This document shows positions 8,751 to 17,727 of a stretch of 64,000 nucleotides of DNA, one piece after another (the first letter of the stretch is position 1; each line of letters begins with the position of its first letter). Below the pieces are notes generated by a model that saw nothing but the letters and a program-made list of their open reading frames with translations, searched no databases and was not told the DNA's origin. The stretch spans positions 248,001 through 312,000 of the forward strand of contig NZ_RCIZ01000001.1 of assembly GCF_003666685.1 (NCBI RefSeq), read 5' to 3'. Origin of the DNA: Mesorhizobium sp. YM1C-6-2 (lineage in GTDB: Bacteria > Pseudomonadota > Alphaproteobacteria > Rhizobiales > Rhizobiaceae). Made by a program: the position numbers and the translations under genes.

Positions 8751-10835
8751 ATGGCTGAGAAAAATCAGGCAGGGCTGCAGGCATCCGTCCACGGTGGGGT
8801 GGTCGCCGGCATCGACGTCGGCGGCACGTTCACCGACCTCATCCTGATCGATGCCAGGGAAGGCGGCGGCGTACGCGTCGCCAAGGTGCCGACAACGCCT
8901 GACAACCAAGCTTTCGGCGTGGTTGACGCGCTTGGCGAGGCCAGGATCGACCCGTCCGAGGTCGACCTCATCGTCCACGGCACCACCACCACCACCAATG
9001 CGGTGCTGGAGCGCCGGCTGGCGAAGACCGGCATGATCACCACGCGCGGTTTTCGCGACATCATCGAGCTTGGCCGCCGCACCCGTCCGCAGGCCTATGG
9101 GATGACCGGCGCCTTCGTGCCGGTCATCCCGCGCAACCTGCGTCTCGAAGTCGCAGAGCGCGTCGAGGCGTCGGGAAAGGTGCGCGAGCCGCTCGACGAG
9201 GCGGAGGTGACGGCGGCGGTAGAGCAGCTTCTCGCGGCAGGCTGCGAGTCGCTGGTCATCCACTTCCTGCATGCCTACGCCAATCCCTCGCATGAGCGCC
9301 GCGCTGCCGAGATCGCGCAGACACTCTGGCCGAACGAATACATCACCACCGGCCACTCCCTGCTGTCGGAGGCACGCGAGTTCGAGCGCGGCGTGACGGC
9401 ATCTGTGAACGCGTCCGTGCAGCCGATCCTGGAGCGCTATGTCCACCGCCTGCGCGGCGAGCTGGAGCGCCTCGGCTACAGCCGGGACTTCCTGATCATG
9501 AACGGCAATGGCGGCATGATCTCGGCGCGCTTCGTCGCGCAGGACGCGGCCAAGACCGTGATGTCCGGCCCCGCCTCCGGCGTCATCGCCGCCGCCTACA
9601 CGGGCCGGCGCGCCGGCCACCGGAATCTCGTCACCTACGACATGGGCGGCACCTCGACGGACGTGGCGCTGATCCTCGACGCCGAGCCCGCCGTCTCCAA
9701 CGAGACCGAGATCGAATATGCGATGCCGATCCATGTGCCGATGGTCGCGGTGCATACCGTCGGCGCCGGCGGCGGCTCGATCGCGCGCGTCGATGCGTCG
9801 GGCCTGATCCAGGTCGGGCCGGAAAGCGCCGGCGCCAATCCCGGTCCCATCTGCTACGGCCGCGGCGGCACGGAGCCGACCATCACCGACGCGAACCTCT
9901 TGCTCGGCCGGCTCGATCCGAAGCGCCTGCTCGCCGTCGACGCGCCGGTGACGGTCGAGCAGGTGAAGGAAATCTTCGAGGAGAAGATCGGCCGCGCCTC
10001 GGGCCTCGACGCCATCGCCGCAGCGGGCGCGGTGCTCAGGCTCGGTAACCTCAAGATGGCCGGCGCGATCCGCATGGTCTCGGTGTCGCGCGGCTACGAC
10101 CCCAGGGATTTTGCGCTTTTCGCCTTCGGCGGCGCCGGCCCTCTGCACGCCACCGCGCTCGCGCGTGAGCTCGGCCTGCCCAGCGTTCTGGTGCCCGCGC
10201 GTCCGGGCATCACCAATGCGCTCGGCTGCGTGGTCGCCGATCTCAGGCACGATTTCGTCAACACGATCAACCAGCCGGTGCCGCTGCTCGACGAGGCCCG
10301 CGTCAAGGCGGTGCTCGAACGCCACCGCGAGGAGGGCAGGGCATTGATCGCCAAGGAGGCGGTCGAACCCGAGACGATCCGCACCATCCATTCGGCCGAC
10401 ATGCAGTTCGTCGGGCAGACGCATATCCTCAACGTGCCGCTGCCGTCGGCCGCCGTTTCCCGCGCCATGCTGCAGGAGCTGTTCGAGAAGGCCTATTTCG
10501 CGCGTTTCAAGGTCGAGCTTCCGGAAATCCGCGCCAACCTCGTCAATCTGAACACCTCGGTCATCGGGGTCAGGCCAACAGTCGATCTCAGCCGCCTGAT
10601 CGACCCGGCCGGGCGGGCGGCGACGCTCGGAGAGGCGCGCCGCGAGACGCGCCCCGTCTGGTATGACGGTGAATGGCTGGAAACGCCTGTTTATGTCAGG
10701 GAAAGACTGCCGCTCGACGTCACCATTGCCGGCCCGGCGATCATCGAGCAGATGGACGCGACGACCGTGCTGGAACCTGGCGACGTGGCGCGCAGCGACG
10801 CCGACGGGAACATCCTGATCGAGGTGGGAAGATGA
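8751..10835 (+). CDS. hyuA: Hydantoinase/oxoprolinase family subunit A
   Basis: A 694-residue ATP-binding subunit of an ATP-dependent lactam/hydantoin amidohydrolase (HyuA, 5-oxoprolinase N-half, CapA, acetone carboxylase beta are relatives). The N-terminal phosphate loop GIDVGGTFTDLILID is the family hallmark, followed by HGTTTTTNAVLERR near residue 77. The actin-like ATPase fold continues with TYDMGGTSTDVALI and AVHTVGAGGGSIA. The C-terminal region from about residue 505 is the oxoprolinase C-domain. The gene overlaps hyuB by four bases (ATGA), so the subunits are made together. Known substrates are N-methylhydantoin, 5-oxoproline and caprolactam; here a six-membered lactam from nicotinate is a fair guess. 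Confidence 0.9.
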   Translation: MAEKNQAGLQASVHGGVVAGIDVGGTFTDLILIDAREGGGVRVAKVPTTPDNQAFGVVDALGEARIDPSEVDLIVHGTTTTTNAVLERRLAKTGMITTRGFRDIIELGRRTRPQAYGMTGAFVPVIPRNLRLEVAERVEASGKVREPLDEAEVTAAVEQLLAAGCESLVIHFLHAYANPSHERRAAEIAQTLWPNEYITTGHSLLSEAREFERGVTASVNASVQPILERYVHRLRGELERLGYSRDFLIMNGNGGMISARFVAQDAAKTVMSGPASGVIAAAYTGRRAGHRNLVTYDMGGTSTDVALILDAEPAVSNETEIEYAMPIHVPMVAVHTVGAGGGSIARVDASGLIQVGPESAGANPGPICYGRGGTEPTITDANLLLGRLDPKRLLAVDAPVTVEQVKEIFEEKIGRASGLDAIAAAGAVLRLGNLKMAGAIRMVSVSRGYDPRDFALFAFGGAGPLHATALARELGLPSVLVPARPGITNALGCVVADLRHDFVNTINQPVPLLDEARVKAVLERHREEGRALIAKEAVEPETIRTIHSADMQFVGQTHILNVPLPSAAVSRAMLQELFEKAYFARFKVELPEIRANLVNLNTSVIGVRPTVDLSRLIDPAGRAATLGEARRETRPVWYDGEWLETPVYVRERLPLDVTIAGPAIIEQMDATTVLEPGDVARSDADGNILIEVGR

Positions 10836-12517
10836 CCCTCGACGCCATCACCCTCTCCGTCATCCAGGCCGCTCTGCAGCAGACCTGCGACGAGATGGAC
10901 CTCGCCTTCAGCCGAGCCGCTTTCTCGCCGGTCATCGCGGAAGCCAACGACCGCTCCGACGGCATCTATTCGGCCGTCGACGGCTCGCTGATTGCGCAAG
11001 GGTCCCAGGGCCTGCCGGTCTTCGTCGGCGTCATGCAATATTCGACGAAGACGATCATCGGGATGATCGCCGACGGAAGCTGCCTGTCGCCGGAAGAGGG
11101 CGACATCTACATCGTCAACGATCCCTATCTCGGCGGCACCCATCTGATGGATGTGCGCTTCGCCATGCCGGTCTGGCGCAACGGCAAGATATTCTGCTGG
11201 CTCTCCAACACGGGACACTGGCCCGACATCGGCGGTGCGGTGCCCGGTGGTTTTTCCGCATCGGCGACGGCGGTCGAGCAGGAAGGTCTCAGGCTGCCGC
11301 CAGTGAAGCTCTTCAAGCGCGGCAAGCTCGATCCCGAGATCTACGCCATCATCACCTCGAACATCCGTGTCGCCGACCAGCGCATCGGCGACATCCGCGC
11401 CCAGGCTGCCGCGCTCAGGGTCGGCCAGGAGCGGCTTTTCGCCATCCTCGACCGCTACGGCGACGACACGGTGACGGAAGCGATTGCGGAGTTGCGCAGC
11501 AGGGCCGCGGAGCAGATGCGCGCCAACATCGCCGCCATCCCCGACGGCGTGTACCGCTCGAAAGCTTTCGTCGATTCTGACGGCGTGGTGGACGAGCCGC
11601 TGACCATCGCGCTGGCGATCGAGAAGAAGGGCGACGGCCTCACCTTCGATTTCGCCGGCTCGTCGAAACCCTGTGCTGGGCCGATGAACAGCGTGCTCGC
11701 AACCACGCTGTCGTCTGTCTATCTCGCCATGCGCCACATCTTTCCCGATGTGCCGATCAGCGCCGGCGCCTTCGAGCCGCTGACCGTGCTCAAGCCCGAG
11801 GGCACCTTCCTCGACGCGAAATATCCGCGGCCTGTCTCGGGCTGCGCGGCCGAGGTGTCGCAGCGCATCGCCGAAGCCGTCTTCGCCGCAATGGTGCAGG
11901 CGCTGCCCGACAAGGTGACGGCCGCGCCGGCGGGCTCCAGCGGCAATTTCGCGCTCGGCGGCCACGACCCGGTACGCGGGCGCGACTTCGTCATGTACCA
12001 GATCTCCGGCGGCGGTTATGGCGGCAACGCCGGGCAGGATGGCCTCTCCAATGGCTGCTCCACCATCGGCATCTCGAAATCGCCGCCGGTCGAGATCATG
12101 GAGCAGGCCTATCCGGTGCTCTATCGCCACTATGCGCTGCGCGAGGGCTCGGGCGGCGCCGGAAAGCATCGTGGCGGTTTCGGGCTTGCCTATGAGGTCG
12201 AGCTTCTACGCGGCGATGCCCGCGCTTCCTTCGTCATGGACCACGGACGCGTCGGGCCGCAGGGCGTGCTCGGCGGCAAGGACGGCGCGGTCAACAAAGT
12301 CACCGTTTTCCGCAACGGCGAGGCGCATGTCCCGAAACATCTCTCCAAGGAGCAGGACATTCCGCTGCAGGCCGGTGACCGCGTCCGCGTCGAAACCCCC
12401 GGCGGCGGCGGCTATGGCGATCCCGGCGAACGCGCCCCGGCGCTCGTCGGGCAGGATATCGCGATGGGCTATTACACGCTCGAACAGGCGGAGCATCTCT
12501 TTGGCAGGACCCGCTGA
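10832..12517 (+). CDS. hyuB: Hydantoinase/oxoprolinase family subunit B
   Basis: A 561-residue partner of HyuA, beginning at ATG 10832 inside the hyuA stop region. Family features are the N-terminal block TCDEMDLAFSRAAFSPVI, then IVNDPYLGGTHLMDV near residue 93, and the C-terminal HRGGFGLAYEVELL and ETPGGGGYGDP motifs. HyuB-type subunits carry the hydrolytic site while HyuA phosphorylates the substrate. Length is normal for the family. A 63-base gap separates it from the next, apparently unrelated, membrane-protein gene. Confidence 0.9.
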   Translation: MTLDAITLSVIQAALQQTCDEMDLAFSRAAFSPVIAEANDRSDGIYSAVDGSLIAQGSQGLPVFVGVMQYSTKTIIGMIADGSCLSPEEGDIYIVNDPYLGGTHLMDVRFAMPVWRNGKIFCWLSNTGHWPDIGGAVPGGFSASATAVEQEGLRLPPVKLFKRGKLDPEIYAIITSNIRVADQRIGDIRAQAAALRVGQERLFAILDRYGDDTVTEAIAELRSRAAEQMRANIAAIPDGVYRSKAFVDSDGVVDEPLTIALAIEKKGDGLTFDFAGSSKPCAGPMNSVLATTLSSVYLAMRHIFPDVPISAGAFEPLTVLKPEGTFLDAKYPRPVSGCAAEVSQRIAEAVFAAMVQALPDKVTAAPAGSSGNFALGGHDPVRGRDFVMYQISGGGYGGNAGQDGLSNGCSTIGISKSPPVEIMEQAYPVLYRHYALREGSGGAGKHRGGFGLAYEVELLRGDARASFVMDHGRVGPQGVLGGKDGAVNKVTVFRNGEAHVPKHLSKEQDIPLQAGDRVRVETPGGGGYGDPGERAPALVGQDIAMGYYTLEQAEHLFGRTR

Positions 12518-12580
12518 CCTAAGCCGCAATTAACAATTATCCCGTAACACTTTCGCCAACGGAATTGGGCGAAAGGGCTC

Positions 12581-13609
12581 ATGGAAAGGACAGGAGCAGG
12601 TGTCCGGTCAGCCGTGGCGGAGTTCGACTTGCGTCGTCTGGGCGCTGGCCGCACGCTTGTTTTCTGCGCGCTGATCTATTCCGCGGCGGCCTTCGCGGTC
12701 GCACCTTGGGACTATCTCGCCCTTGCGAAGGTCTATCTGCATCATTTCGGCTTCTTCGTGCCGGCGCTGGCCCTCCCCCTTCTTGTAGCCGCGCCCTTCC
12801 TGGATCGTCGCCGCCCCTTTTCCGGCATGGTCGAGCTCATGCGACGAAGCGCCGGCCCGCTGGCGACTTTCATAGTGCTGTCGATCCTCTTCCTGGCAGG
12901 TTTCACGACCTTCAAGCTCAACATTCCCCATCTCGTGCCATTCTATGCCGACCCGATGTTGGCAACCCTCGACGAATGGATCCACGCCGGGCCGCCTTGG
13001 GCGCGCTTGCATGCGATCGATCCGGGTTGGTTCACGACCCTGACGGAGCTGGTCTATATGACGCTCTGGTTCTTCCAATGGTTCGCCGTCGCCCTGTTCG
13101 CGGCTTTCAACTGGCACGACCGGCGACACCAGCGTTATTTGTGGGCGCTGGCCCTCACCATCATCATTGTCGGTACGGTGTTGGCTACCGCCTTTTCGTC
13201 GGTGGGGCCCGTCTTCTACGGTGATTTCTTTGACGATGGTCGGTTCGCCGGGCTGACGAGCCTGCTCGACCAGAAGAACAGCCTCGTCCCATATTATTCC
13301 GGCTATCTGCTGGAGAACTTCCGGAACGGCACGCCGGCGCTAGGCACCGGAATCTCGGCCATGCCCAGCGTGCATGTCGCCGTCGCCACCCTGAACGCGC
13401 TCTACCTGTCGAGCTTCGGCCGGTGGCAGGGTGTCGTCGGCTGGACCTTCGCCCTGCTGATCCTGCTCTGCTCCGTCTATACGGGCTGGCACTATGCGCT
13501 GGACGGTTATCTGTCGATGCTGGTGGTTGGCGTGATCTGGCGGCGGACGCGCTTCCTGGCCGGTAGGCCAGTTCAGGCTCTTTCCTCCATCTCCCAGAGT
13601 TCGGGATAG
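12581..13609 (+). CDS. PAP2-family membrane phosphatase-like protein
   Basis: A 342-residue polytopic membrane protein with at least six hydrophobic segments. The C-terminal third carries the PAP2/inositolphosphotransferase core: MPSVHVAVATLNALYL near residue 263 (the SxxxH motif) and GWHYALDGY near residue 305 (second catalytic His with the following Asp). Relatives dephosphorylate lipid phosphates or transfer phospho-head groups, for example the Aur1/Ipt1-like branch. The start ATG 12581 has GAAAGGG upstream. Its last 37 bases overlap the end of the convergent glycolipid-binding gene. Nothing ties it to the heterocycle genes around it. Confidence 0.8.
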   Translation: MERTGAGVRSAVAEFDLRRLGAGRTLVFCALIYSAAAFAVAPWDYLALAKVYLHHFGFFVPALALPLLVAAPFLDRRRPFSGMVELMRRSAGPLATFIVLSILFLAGFTTFKLNIPHLVPFYADPMLATLDEWIHAGPPWARLHAIDPGWFTTLTELVYMTLWFFQWFAVALFAAFNWHDRRHQRYLWALALTIIIVGTVLATAFSSVGPVFYGDFFDDGRFAGLTSLLDQKNSLVPYYSGYLLENFRNGTPALGTGISAMPSVHVAVATLNALYLSSFGRWQGVVGWTFALLILLCSVYTGWHYALDGYLSMLVVGVIWRRTRFLAGRPVQALSSISQSSG

Positions 13610-14130
13610 ACCCGGGCAAAGCCGCTGGCGTCGATTTCCAGCATGGCTGCGTAGCTCGCGGTCGGCGACTCGTACCAGTAATGCGTTTGGTCGCGGCGTT
13701 CGTAGATCTGCGGCAGGTCGACGAGCTTCTTCTTGCCGATGTCGAACCAGGCGACGGAGAACTCGGCCTTCTCGCCGACCTGAAGCGCCGCTCGCCGCAA
13801 CTGCTGCAGGTTGGTCGCCGGCGTGAAGCCGAAATCGAGGTCGGTAAGGGTGGCGAGCCCGTTGGGTTTTCCGTCGAGCGTCCAGCCGTCCTCCTTGCGC
13901 TCGATGGAGTGGAAGAAGCGCCGGCCGCCCGCAAAGCCGCGCACGCTGCCGCGCCGCGTAAGCCATGCATCGTCGATCTCGACCGTATAGGTGACGGCTA
14001 TCGGACCGTCGTCGCTCCGGAAGACGGCCATGCCGTTCAGGTGCCAGCCGGTCAGCGCCGGCGCCAGCACGGCGCAATCGTGGCCTTCGGTGTAAAGGCA
14101 TCGCCAGAAGGCGGTTTGGGGTCCGTTCAT
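13573..14130 (-). CDS. Putative glycolipid-binding family protein
   Basis: A 185-residue soluble protein matching the putative glycolipid-binding family (PF06475) by its sequence order: a W-rich N-terminus, VTYTVEIDDAWLTRR, HSIERKEDGWTLDGK, then the signature block DLDFGFTPATNLQQLRR and a final YPELWEMEE. Members are single-domain beta-barrel-like proteins of unknown cellular role. The family assignment is from memory of the motif pattern. The gene is convergent with, and overlaps by 37 bases, the PAP2 membrane protein; a lipid-related partnership is conceivable but unproven. Confidence 0.7.
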   Translation of the reverse strand: MNGPQTAFWRCLYTEGHDCAVLAPALTGWHLNGMAVFRSDDGPIAVTYTVEIDDAWLTRRGSVRGFAGGRRFFHSIERKEDGWTLDGKPNGLATLTDLDFGFTPATNLQQLRRAALQVGEKAEFSVAWFDIGKKKLVDLPQIYERRDQTHYWYESPTASYAAMLEIDASGFARVYPELWEMEERA

Positions 14131-14186
14131 CGGACTCTAGTTAGCGCGCGAAATGTCCGGAGCAATCCCCGGCAGGCAGAAGCCGC

Positions 14187-14642
14187 CTAGGCGATCCGCG
14201 CAAGCAGCCGGAGCAGCGTGGCGGCTTCCTTCGACGACAGCGGCTGCAGCGTCTCCACGGTGATCTGTTCGGCGAGAGGGACCAGCCGATCGACCGTTTC
14301 GCGGCCTTCAGCCGTCAGGCTGACCAGCAGCCGGCGCTTGTCGGCGTCATGCCTGGTGAGCTCCACCAGCCCGCGCGCCTTCAGCCGGTCGATGACGCCC
14401 TTCACGGTCGCCGCGTCCATGGCGATCAGCGTGCCGAGCTGGTTCTGCGAGGTTTCGCCGACATCGGCGAGCTTTGCCAGCGCGGCGAATTGCGGCGGGG
14501 TGAGGTCGCCGATCCGCGCGGCGAAGATCGCGACGTGGCGCTGATGCGCCTTGCGCAGCACGAAGCCGACCTGGTCCTGCAGCCGGTAGCCGTCCTCCGG
14601 CTCGGCCTCGACCAGCTTCAGCAGGTTGCTTTCCCCCGTCAT
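14187..14642 (-). CDS. MarR-family transcriptional regulator
   Basis: A 151-residue winged-helix repressor type. The recognition region is LGTLIAMDAATVKGVIDRLK (residues 70-89), followed by the wing RHDADKRRLLVSLT (98-110), both classic MarR. The N-terminal helix includes QVGFVLRKAHQRH. It is the last gene of the minus-strand run that starts with the FAD subunit at 21337, 13 bases after the 'amino acid synthesis' gene, so it probably senses a pathway intermediate and controls this locus. ATG 14642 is the chosen start; a weak AGGA is close to it. Confidence 0.85.
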   Translation of the reverse strand: MTGESNLLKLVEAEPEDGYRLQDQVGFVLRKAHQRHVAIFAARIGDLTPPQFAALAKLADVGETSQNQLGTLIAMDAATVKGVIDRLKARGLVELTRHDADKRRLLVSLTAEGRETVDRLVPLAEQITVETLQPLSSKEAATLLRLLARIA

Positions 14643-14655
14643 CTTCCTGAACCCG

Positions 14656-15240
14656 TCATCGCAGCCCGTCCCATGCCTTGATCTCGTCGGCCGCCAGCCC
14701 GCCCATGCGGTTGTGCACGCGCGGGCCGATCGACATGGCGAGGATGAAGAGGATTTCGTCCGGACGCGGACCGTCGGCGATGCCCACCTCCATCGCATCG
14801 AAATGGCTGCGCACATAGGCGGCGTTGGTGTGGCCGAGCGGCACGTCGAGCCGCGAGCCGAAGGCGCCGACCTTGGTGGCGGACGGCACGATCGCCTTGG
14901 CGCCGCCCAGCCGGTCGCGCATCGCATAGCCGCCCGGCACATGCCACAGCGCGCAATGTTCGAGCTCGCCGGCGGTGCCTGCTATCGCACCCTTGCCGTA
15001 GCCGTCGATCCGCGACGGGACGCCGCCGAGTGCATCGATGAGCTTGTCGGAAAGCAGCAGGCCGAGCGGCTTCAGATCCTCCATCGCCGATTGCAGCCGC
15101 TCGACATAGCGTCCGGCGAAGGGGTTCTTCACCAGCGCCATCGCCGCGGCGCGCAGGCGCGGCTCTTCGGGCGCAGGTCCGCCCTCGTGAAAGATCTCCT
15201 CGGTGATCACCTGAATCTTGCGCACCGGAAATTCAGCCAT
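14656..15240 (-). CDS. 'Amino acid synthesis' family protein (PF06684 type)
   Basis: A 194-residue protein. The N-terminus RKIQVITEEIFHEGG, the central YGKGAIAGTAGELEHCALWHVPGG and the C-terminal GIADGPRPDEILFILAMSIGPRVHNR match the family annotated as amino acid synthesis (PF06684), for which no reaction is firmly known. It overlaps the UPF0280 gene by eight bases and sits in the same operon as the hydroxynicotinate-reductase-like gene. The conserved Glu-His and Arg-rich blocks suggest a small-molecule enzyme. It is a candidate for an unassigned step of ring opening or isomerisation, by context only. Confidence 0.75.
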   Translation of the reverse strand: MAEFPVRKIQVITEEIFHEGGPAPEEPRLRAAAMALVKNPFAGRYVERLQSAMEDLKPLGLLLSDKLIDALGGVPSRIDGYGKGAIAGTAGELEHCALWHVPGGYAMRDRLGGAKAIVPSATKVGAFGSRLDVPLGHTNAAYVRSHFDAMEVGIADGPRPDEILFILAMSIGPRVHNRMGGLAADEIKAWDGLR

Positions 15241-16192
15241 GTCTTGCCTCTTGAACTGTTTTCGAAAATTCGCGCTCGCCCGGCCTCCGCTTTGAGGGAT
15301 CGGCCTGAGCTTGTCGAAGGGGTGGCCTGACGAAGGAGCCGAATTCCTGAGCCGCCGACAATGCCCCGCAAATCCTCGCCTTGCCGTTCAGGAACAGCGC
15401 CGCCGCCTCGATCAGCCCGCGTCGCTGCAATGTCTGCGCGGCTGCTAGCCCGGCGTCCAGCGCCGTCGCCACGTCAAGCTCGGAAAGAGCGCCGACGTTT
15501 GTCGTCACCAGCCTCTCGCCGAGGTCGCTGTCGGGCACCAGCGCGCGGGCAGGCTCGCGCCTCACCGCCGGATGGCCGGGCAGGTCGACGGCATTGGCGA
15601 TGATGGTCGCCGCTGCGTCCGCCGCAGCACCCGTCCGCGCCAGCACGGTCACCGCATCGGCGATCCCCAGCGAAAAGCTGCGCCCGCGCCAGCCGCTGGT
15701 CGCCACGCCGCGCACCGGGTCTTCGGCGCGGATCAGGATGCGGTCGGCAAAACCCTTGCCGGTGCCGGCGATCGCCAGCCGCATCGACTCGCCGGGCGCA
15801 AGGTGCAGCGCGCTGTCGCCGCCATTGTTGACATAGGCTTTGTCCAGCCTTCGCCCGGCCAGCATCGCGGCAAGCATTTCGTCGGCTACCGAACCGGCGA
15901 CCGCCGCCATCGGCGTGATGAAATTGTTGCCGGCAAGCGGCGCGACCGCCGCCTCCATGCGCCGCGCCGTCATGCCCTGGAACACACGCGGCCTCATCGT
16001 CGCCGCACTCCGCAACGCCGGCAATTCCTCGACCAGTTCGGCAAGGATCGTTCGGAAACGCACCGTCGCCTGTCCGTACGCCGCGCGCACCTCCGCGGCC
16101 TCGCCGAACGCCTCGATGATCAGGTCGATCGGTCCGTGGTTGAGGTGCAGCCGCCGCCCGTCCGGAAGCATCTTCGCCTGCGGCCCGGTCAT
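15233..16192 (-). CDS. UPF0280 family protein (ApbE-like superfamily)
   Basis: A 319-residue protein from ATG 16192 (MTGPQAKMLPDGRRLHLNHG). UPF0280 (COG2122) proteins are distant relatives of ApbE flavin transferases; that relationship is family knowledge. Visible family blocks are NNFITPMAAVAGSVAD near residue 81, KAYVNNGGDSALHL near 110 and a SGWRGRSFSLGIADAVTVL stretch near 157. It overlaps the Hnr-like gene by four bases upstream and the PF06684 gene by eight bases downstream, so it is translationally coupled to both. It may flavinylate or otherwise mature the reductase; the role is unproven. Confidence 0.78.
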   Translation of the reverse strand: MTGPQAKMLPDGRRLHLNHGPIDLIIEAFGEAAEVRAAYGQATVRFRTILAELVEELPALRSAATMRPRVFQGMTARRMEAAVAPLAGNNFITPMAAVAGSVADEMLAAMLAGRRLDKAYVNNGGDSALHLAPGESMRLAIAGTGKGFADRILIRAEDPVRGVATSGWRGRSFSLGIADAVTVLARTGAAADAAATIIANAVDLPGHPAVRREPARALVPDSDLGERLVTTNVGALSELDVATALDAGLAAAQTLQRRGLIEAAALFLNGKARICGALSAAQEFGSFVRPPLRQAQADPSKRRPGEREFSKTVQEARHG

Positions 16193-17727
16193 GTGGAGCG
16201 GCCTCCGGCGTCCCGATGCAATTGCGCCAGCGGCGGCCACGGATTTGCCCCGGACGCCGCCGTCTCCCGGCGCGGGTTGAAATATTCGCCGCCCTTCTCG
16301 ATGACGTCCTCGACGCTGCGGATTGCATCGGCGTGGCCGCCGAGCGCCACATAGTCGTCGCGACTCAGCGTGAATTCGATCGGCGCCACCAGCGCCGGCG
16401 TCGGCACGTAGCCGAAGGCGTTGTCGGGTACGCGCGACACGTCGACCATCAGCGTGATGCCGCCGCCCGGCCAGACATAGACGGGCGCGCCGCCGACCGT
16501 CACATAGGTCCTCAGGCCCTGCACCGAGCGCGTCAGCCGCACCGGATTCTCGACCACGCCGGCCCTGAGCGAGCCGCCGGCGCCGCCGACGAAAAGCACG
16601 GTGCAGAGCGCCGGCTCGCAATTCTCCTCGATCAGCTCGACCGATTTCCTGAGCCGCTCCGGGAACGGTCTTTCGACCGGCTTCAGCGCCTCGTCGAGCT
16701 CGTAATAAGCGAACTGTTCGCCAGTGGTGGACACCATCAGCAGCGACATGCCCGGACGTGCGCCCTTCTTCGGGTTCCACTCGCCGAGGATCGACAGCGG
16801 GTCGGAGATCGTCGTGCCGCCCCAGCCGAGCCCCGGTTCCGACACCTTGAAATAGCGGCCGGGCGTCGAGCGCCTGCCGATGATTTTTATCCCGGTGTCC
16901 TCCCATCCCAGCACCTTGCCGGCCTGGTGCTCGGACACCACGCCGGTGATGTGGTCGTCCACCACCACCACCTCGTCGACCAAGCCGCGCCACTGCGCCG
17001 CGAACATGCCGATCGTCGCCGAGCCGCAGCCGACGCGCATGCGGTTTTCCAGCTTGCCGTCGATGACCGGCGGCTTGCCCGCCTGCACCACCACGCTGGC
17101 GCCGCCGTCGATGGAGAGCTCCACCGCCTGCTTGTTGCAGAGGTTGAGCAGCGCGTCGCAGGTGGCGCGCCCCTCCTGTTTCGAGCCGCCGGTCAGATGA
17201 TGCACGCCGCCGAGCGACAGCATCTGCGAGCCGTATTCGCCCGTCGTCACATGGCCGACCGCCTCGCCTTGCGCCCGCACCGTCGCCGCCTCCGGACCGA
17301 GATGGCGGTCGGTGTCGATCTTCACCTTGACGCCGCAATAGGAGAAGATGCCCTCCGTCACCACCGTCACCAGATCGACGCCCTCGACCTCCTGGGAAAC
17401 GATGAAGGGCGCCGGCTTGTAGTCGGGATAGGTGGTGCCGGCGCCGATCGCCGTGACGAAGCGTTGTCCCGTGTTGACCAGTTCGCCGCCGCCCGCCTCT
17501 CCGGCGTCGAAAGCCACCGCCTCGCCGCCGGTTCCGGCGCGCTGTTCGAGGATGGTCAGCGGATCGAGCCTGACGATCCTGCCGCCGACATTGCCGTAGC
17601 GGTCGCAGGCGCCGGAGCGGCCGTCTGCGATGTAGCACATGACAGGACAGGCATCGCAGCGGATCTTCTCCGCCACCTGCTTCTCGCCAGCCTCATGCGT
17701 CTCGAAACGTTCGGAGAGCTCGCTCAC
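16189..17727 (-). CDS. 6-hydroxynicotinate reductase-like iron-sulfur protein
   Basis: A 512-residue protein resembling Hnr of Eubacterium barkeri, which reduces 6-hydroxynicotinate to 1,4,5,6-tetrahydro-6-oxonicotinate with reduced ferredoxin (EC 1.3.7.1). The N-terminus has a cysteine cluster C24-x2-C27-x3-C31-x9-C41 (CDACPVMCYIADGRSGAC) that can ligate a 4Fe-4S centre. Further blocks are GAGTTYPDYKPAPFIVSQE, TEGIFSYCGVKVKIDTDRH and NRMRVGCGSATIGMF. It overlaps the Mo-hydroxylase subunit by four bases upstream, which would supply 6-hydroxynicotinate, and UPF0280 downstream. Substrate is inferred from family and from pncA and pncB nearby. An aerobic use of this step is known from Azorhizobium. 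Confidence 0.78.
   Translation of the reverse strand: MSELSERFETHEAGEKQVAEKIRCDACPVMCYIADGRSGACDRYGNVGGRIVRLDPLTILEQRAGTGGEAVAFDAGEAGGGELVNTGQRFVTAIGAGTTYPDYKPAPFIVSQEVEGVDLVTVVTEGIFSYCGVKVKIDTDRHLGPEAATVRAQGEAVGHVTTGEYGSQMLSLGGVHHLTGGSKQEGRATCDALLNLCNKQAVELSIDGGASVVVQAGKPPVIDGKLENRMRVGCGSATIGMFAAQWRGLVDEVVVVDDHITGVVSEHQAGKVLGWEDTGIKIIGRRSTPGRYFKVSEPGLGWGGTTISDPLSILGEWNPKKGARPGMSLLMVSTTGEQFAYYELDEALKPVERPFPERLRKSVELIEENCEPALCTVLFVGGAGGSLRAGVVENPVRLTRSVQGLRTYVTVGGAPVYVWPGGGITLMVDVSRVPDNAFGYVPTPALVAPIEFTLSRDDYVALGGHADAIRSVEDVIEKGGEYFNPRRETAASGANPWPPLAQLHRDAGGRST

Noticed and set aside
8745-10424. Long minus-strand open frame opposite hyuA (about 560 codons)
   Set aside because: It lies wholly antisense to a well-supported gene. 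Its translation is low-complexity in Arg, His, Asp and Gly, as expected for a shadow frame in high-GC coding DNA.
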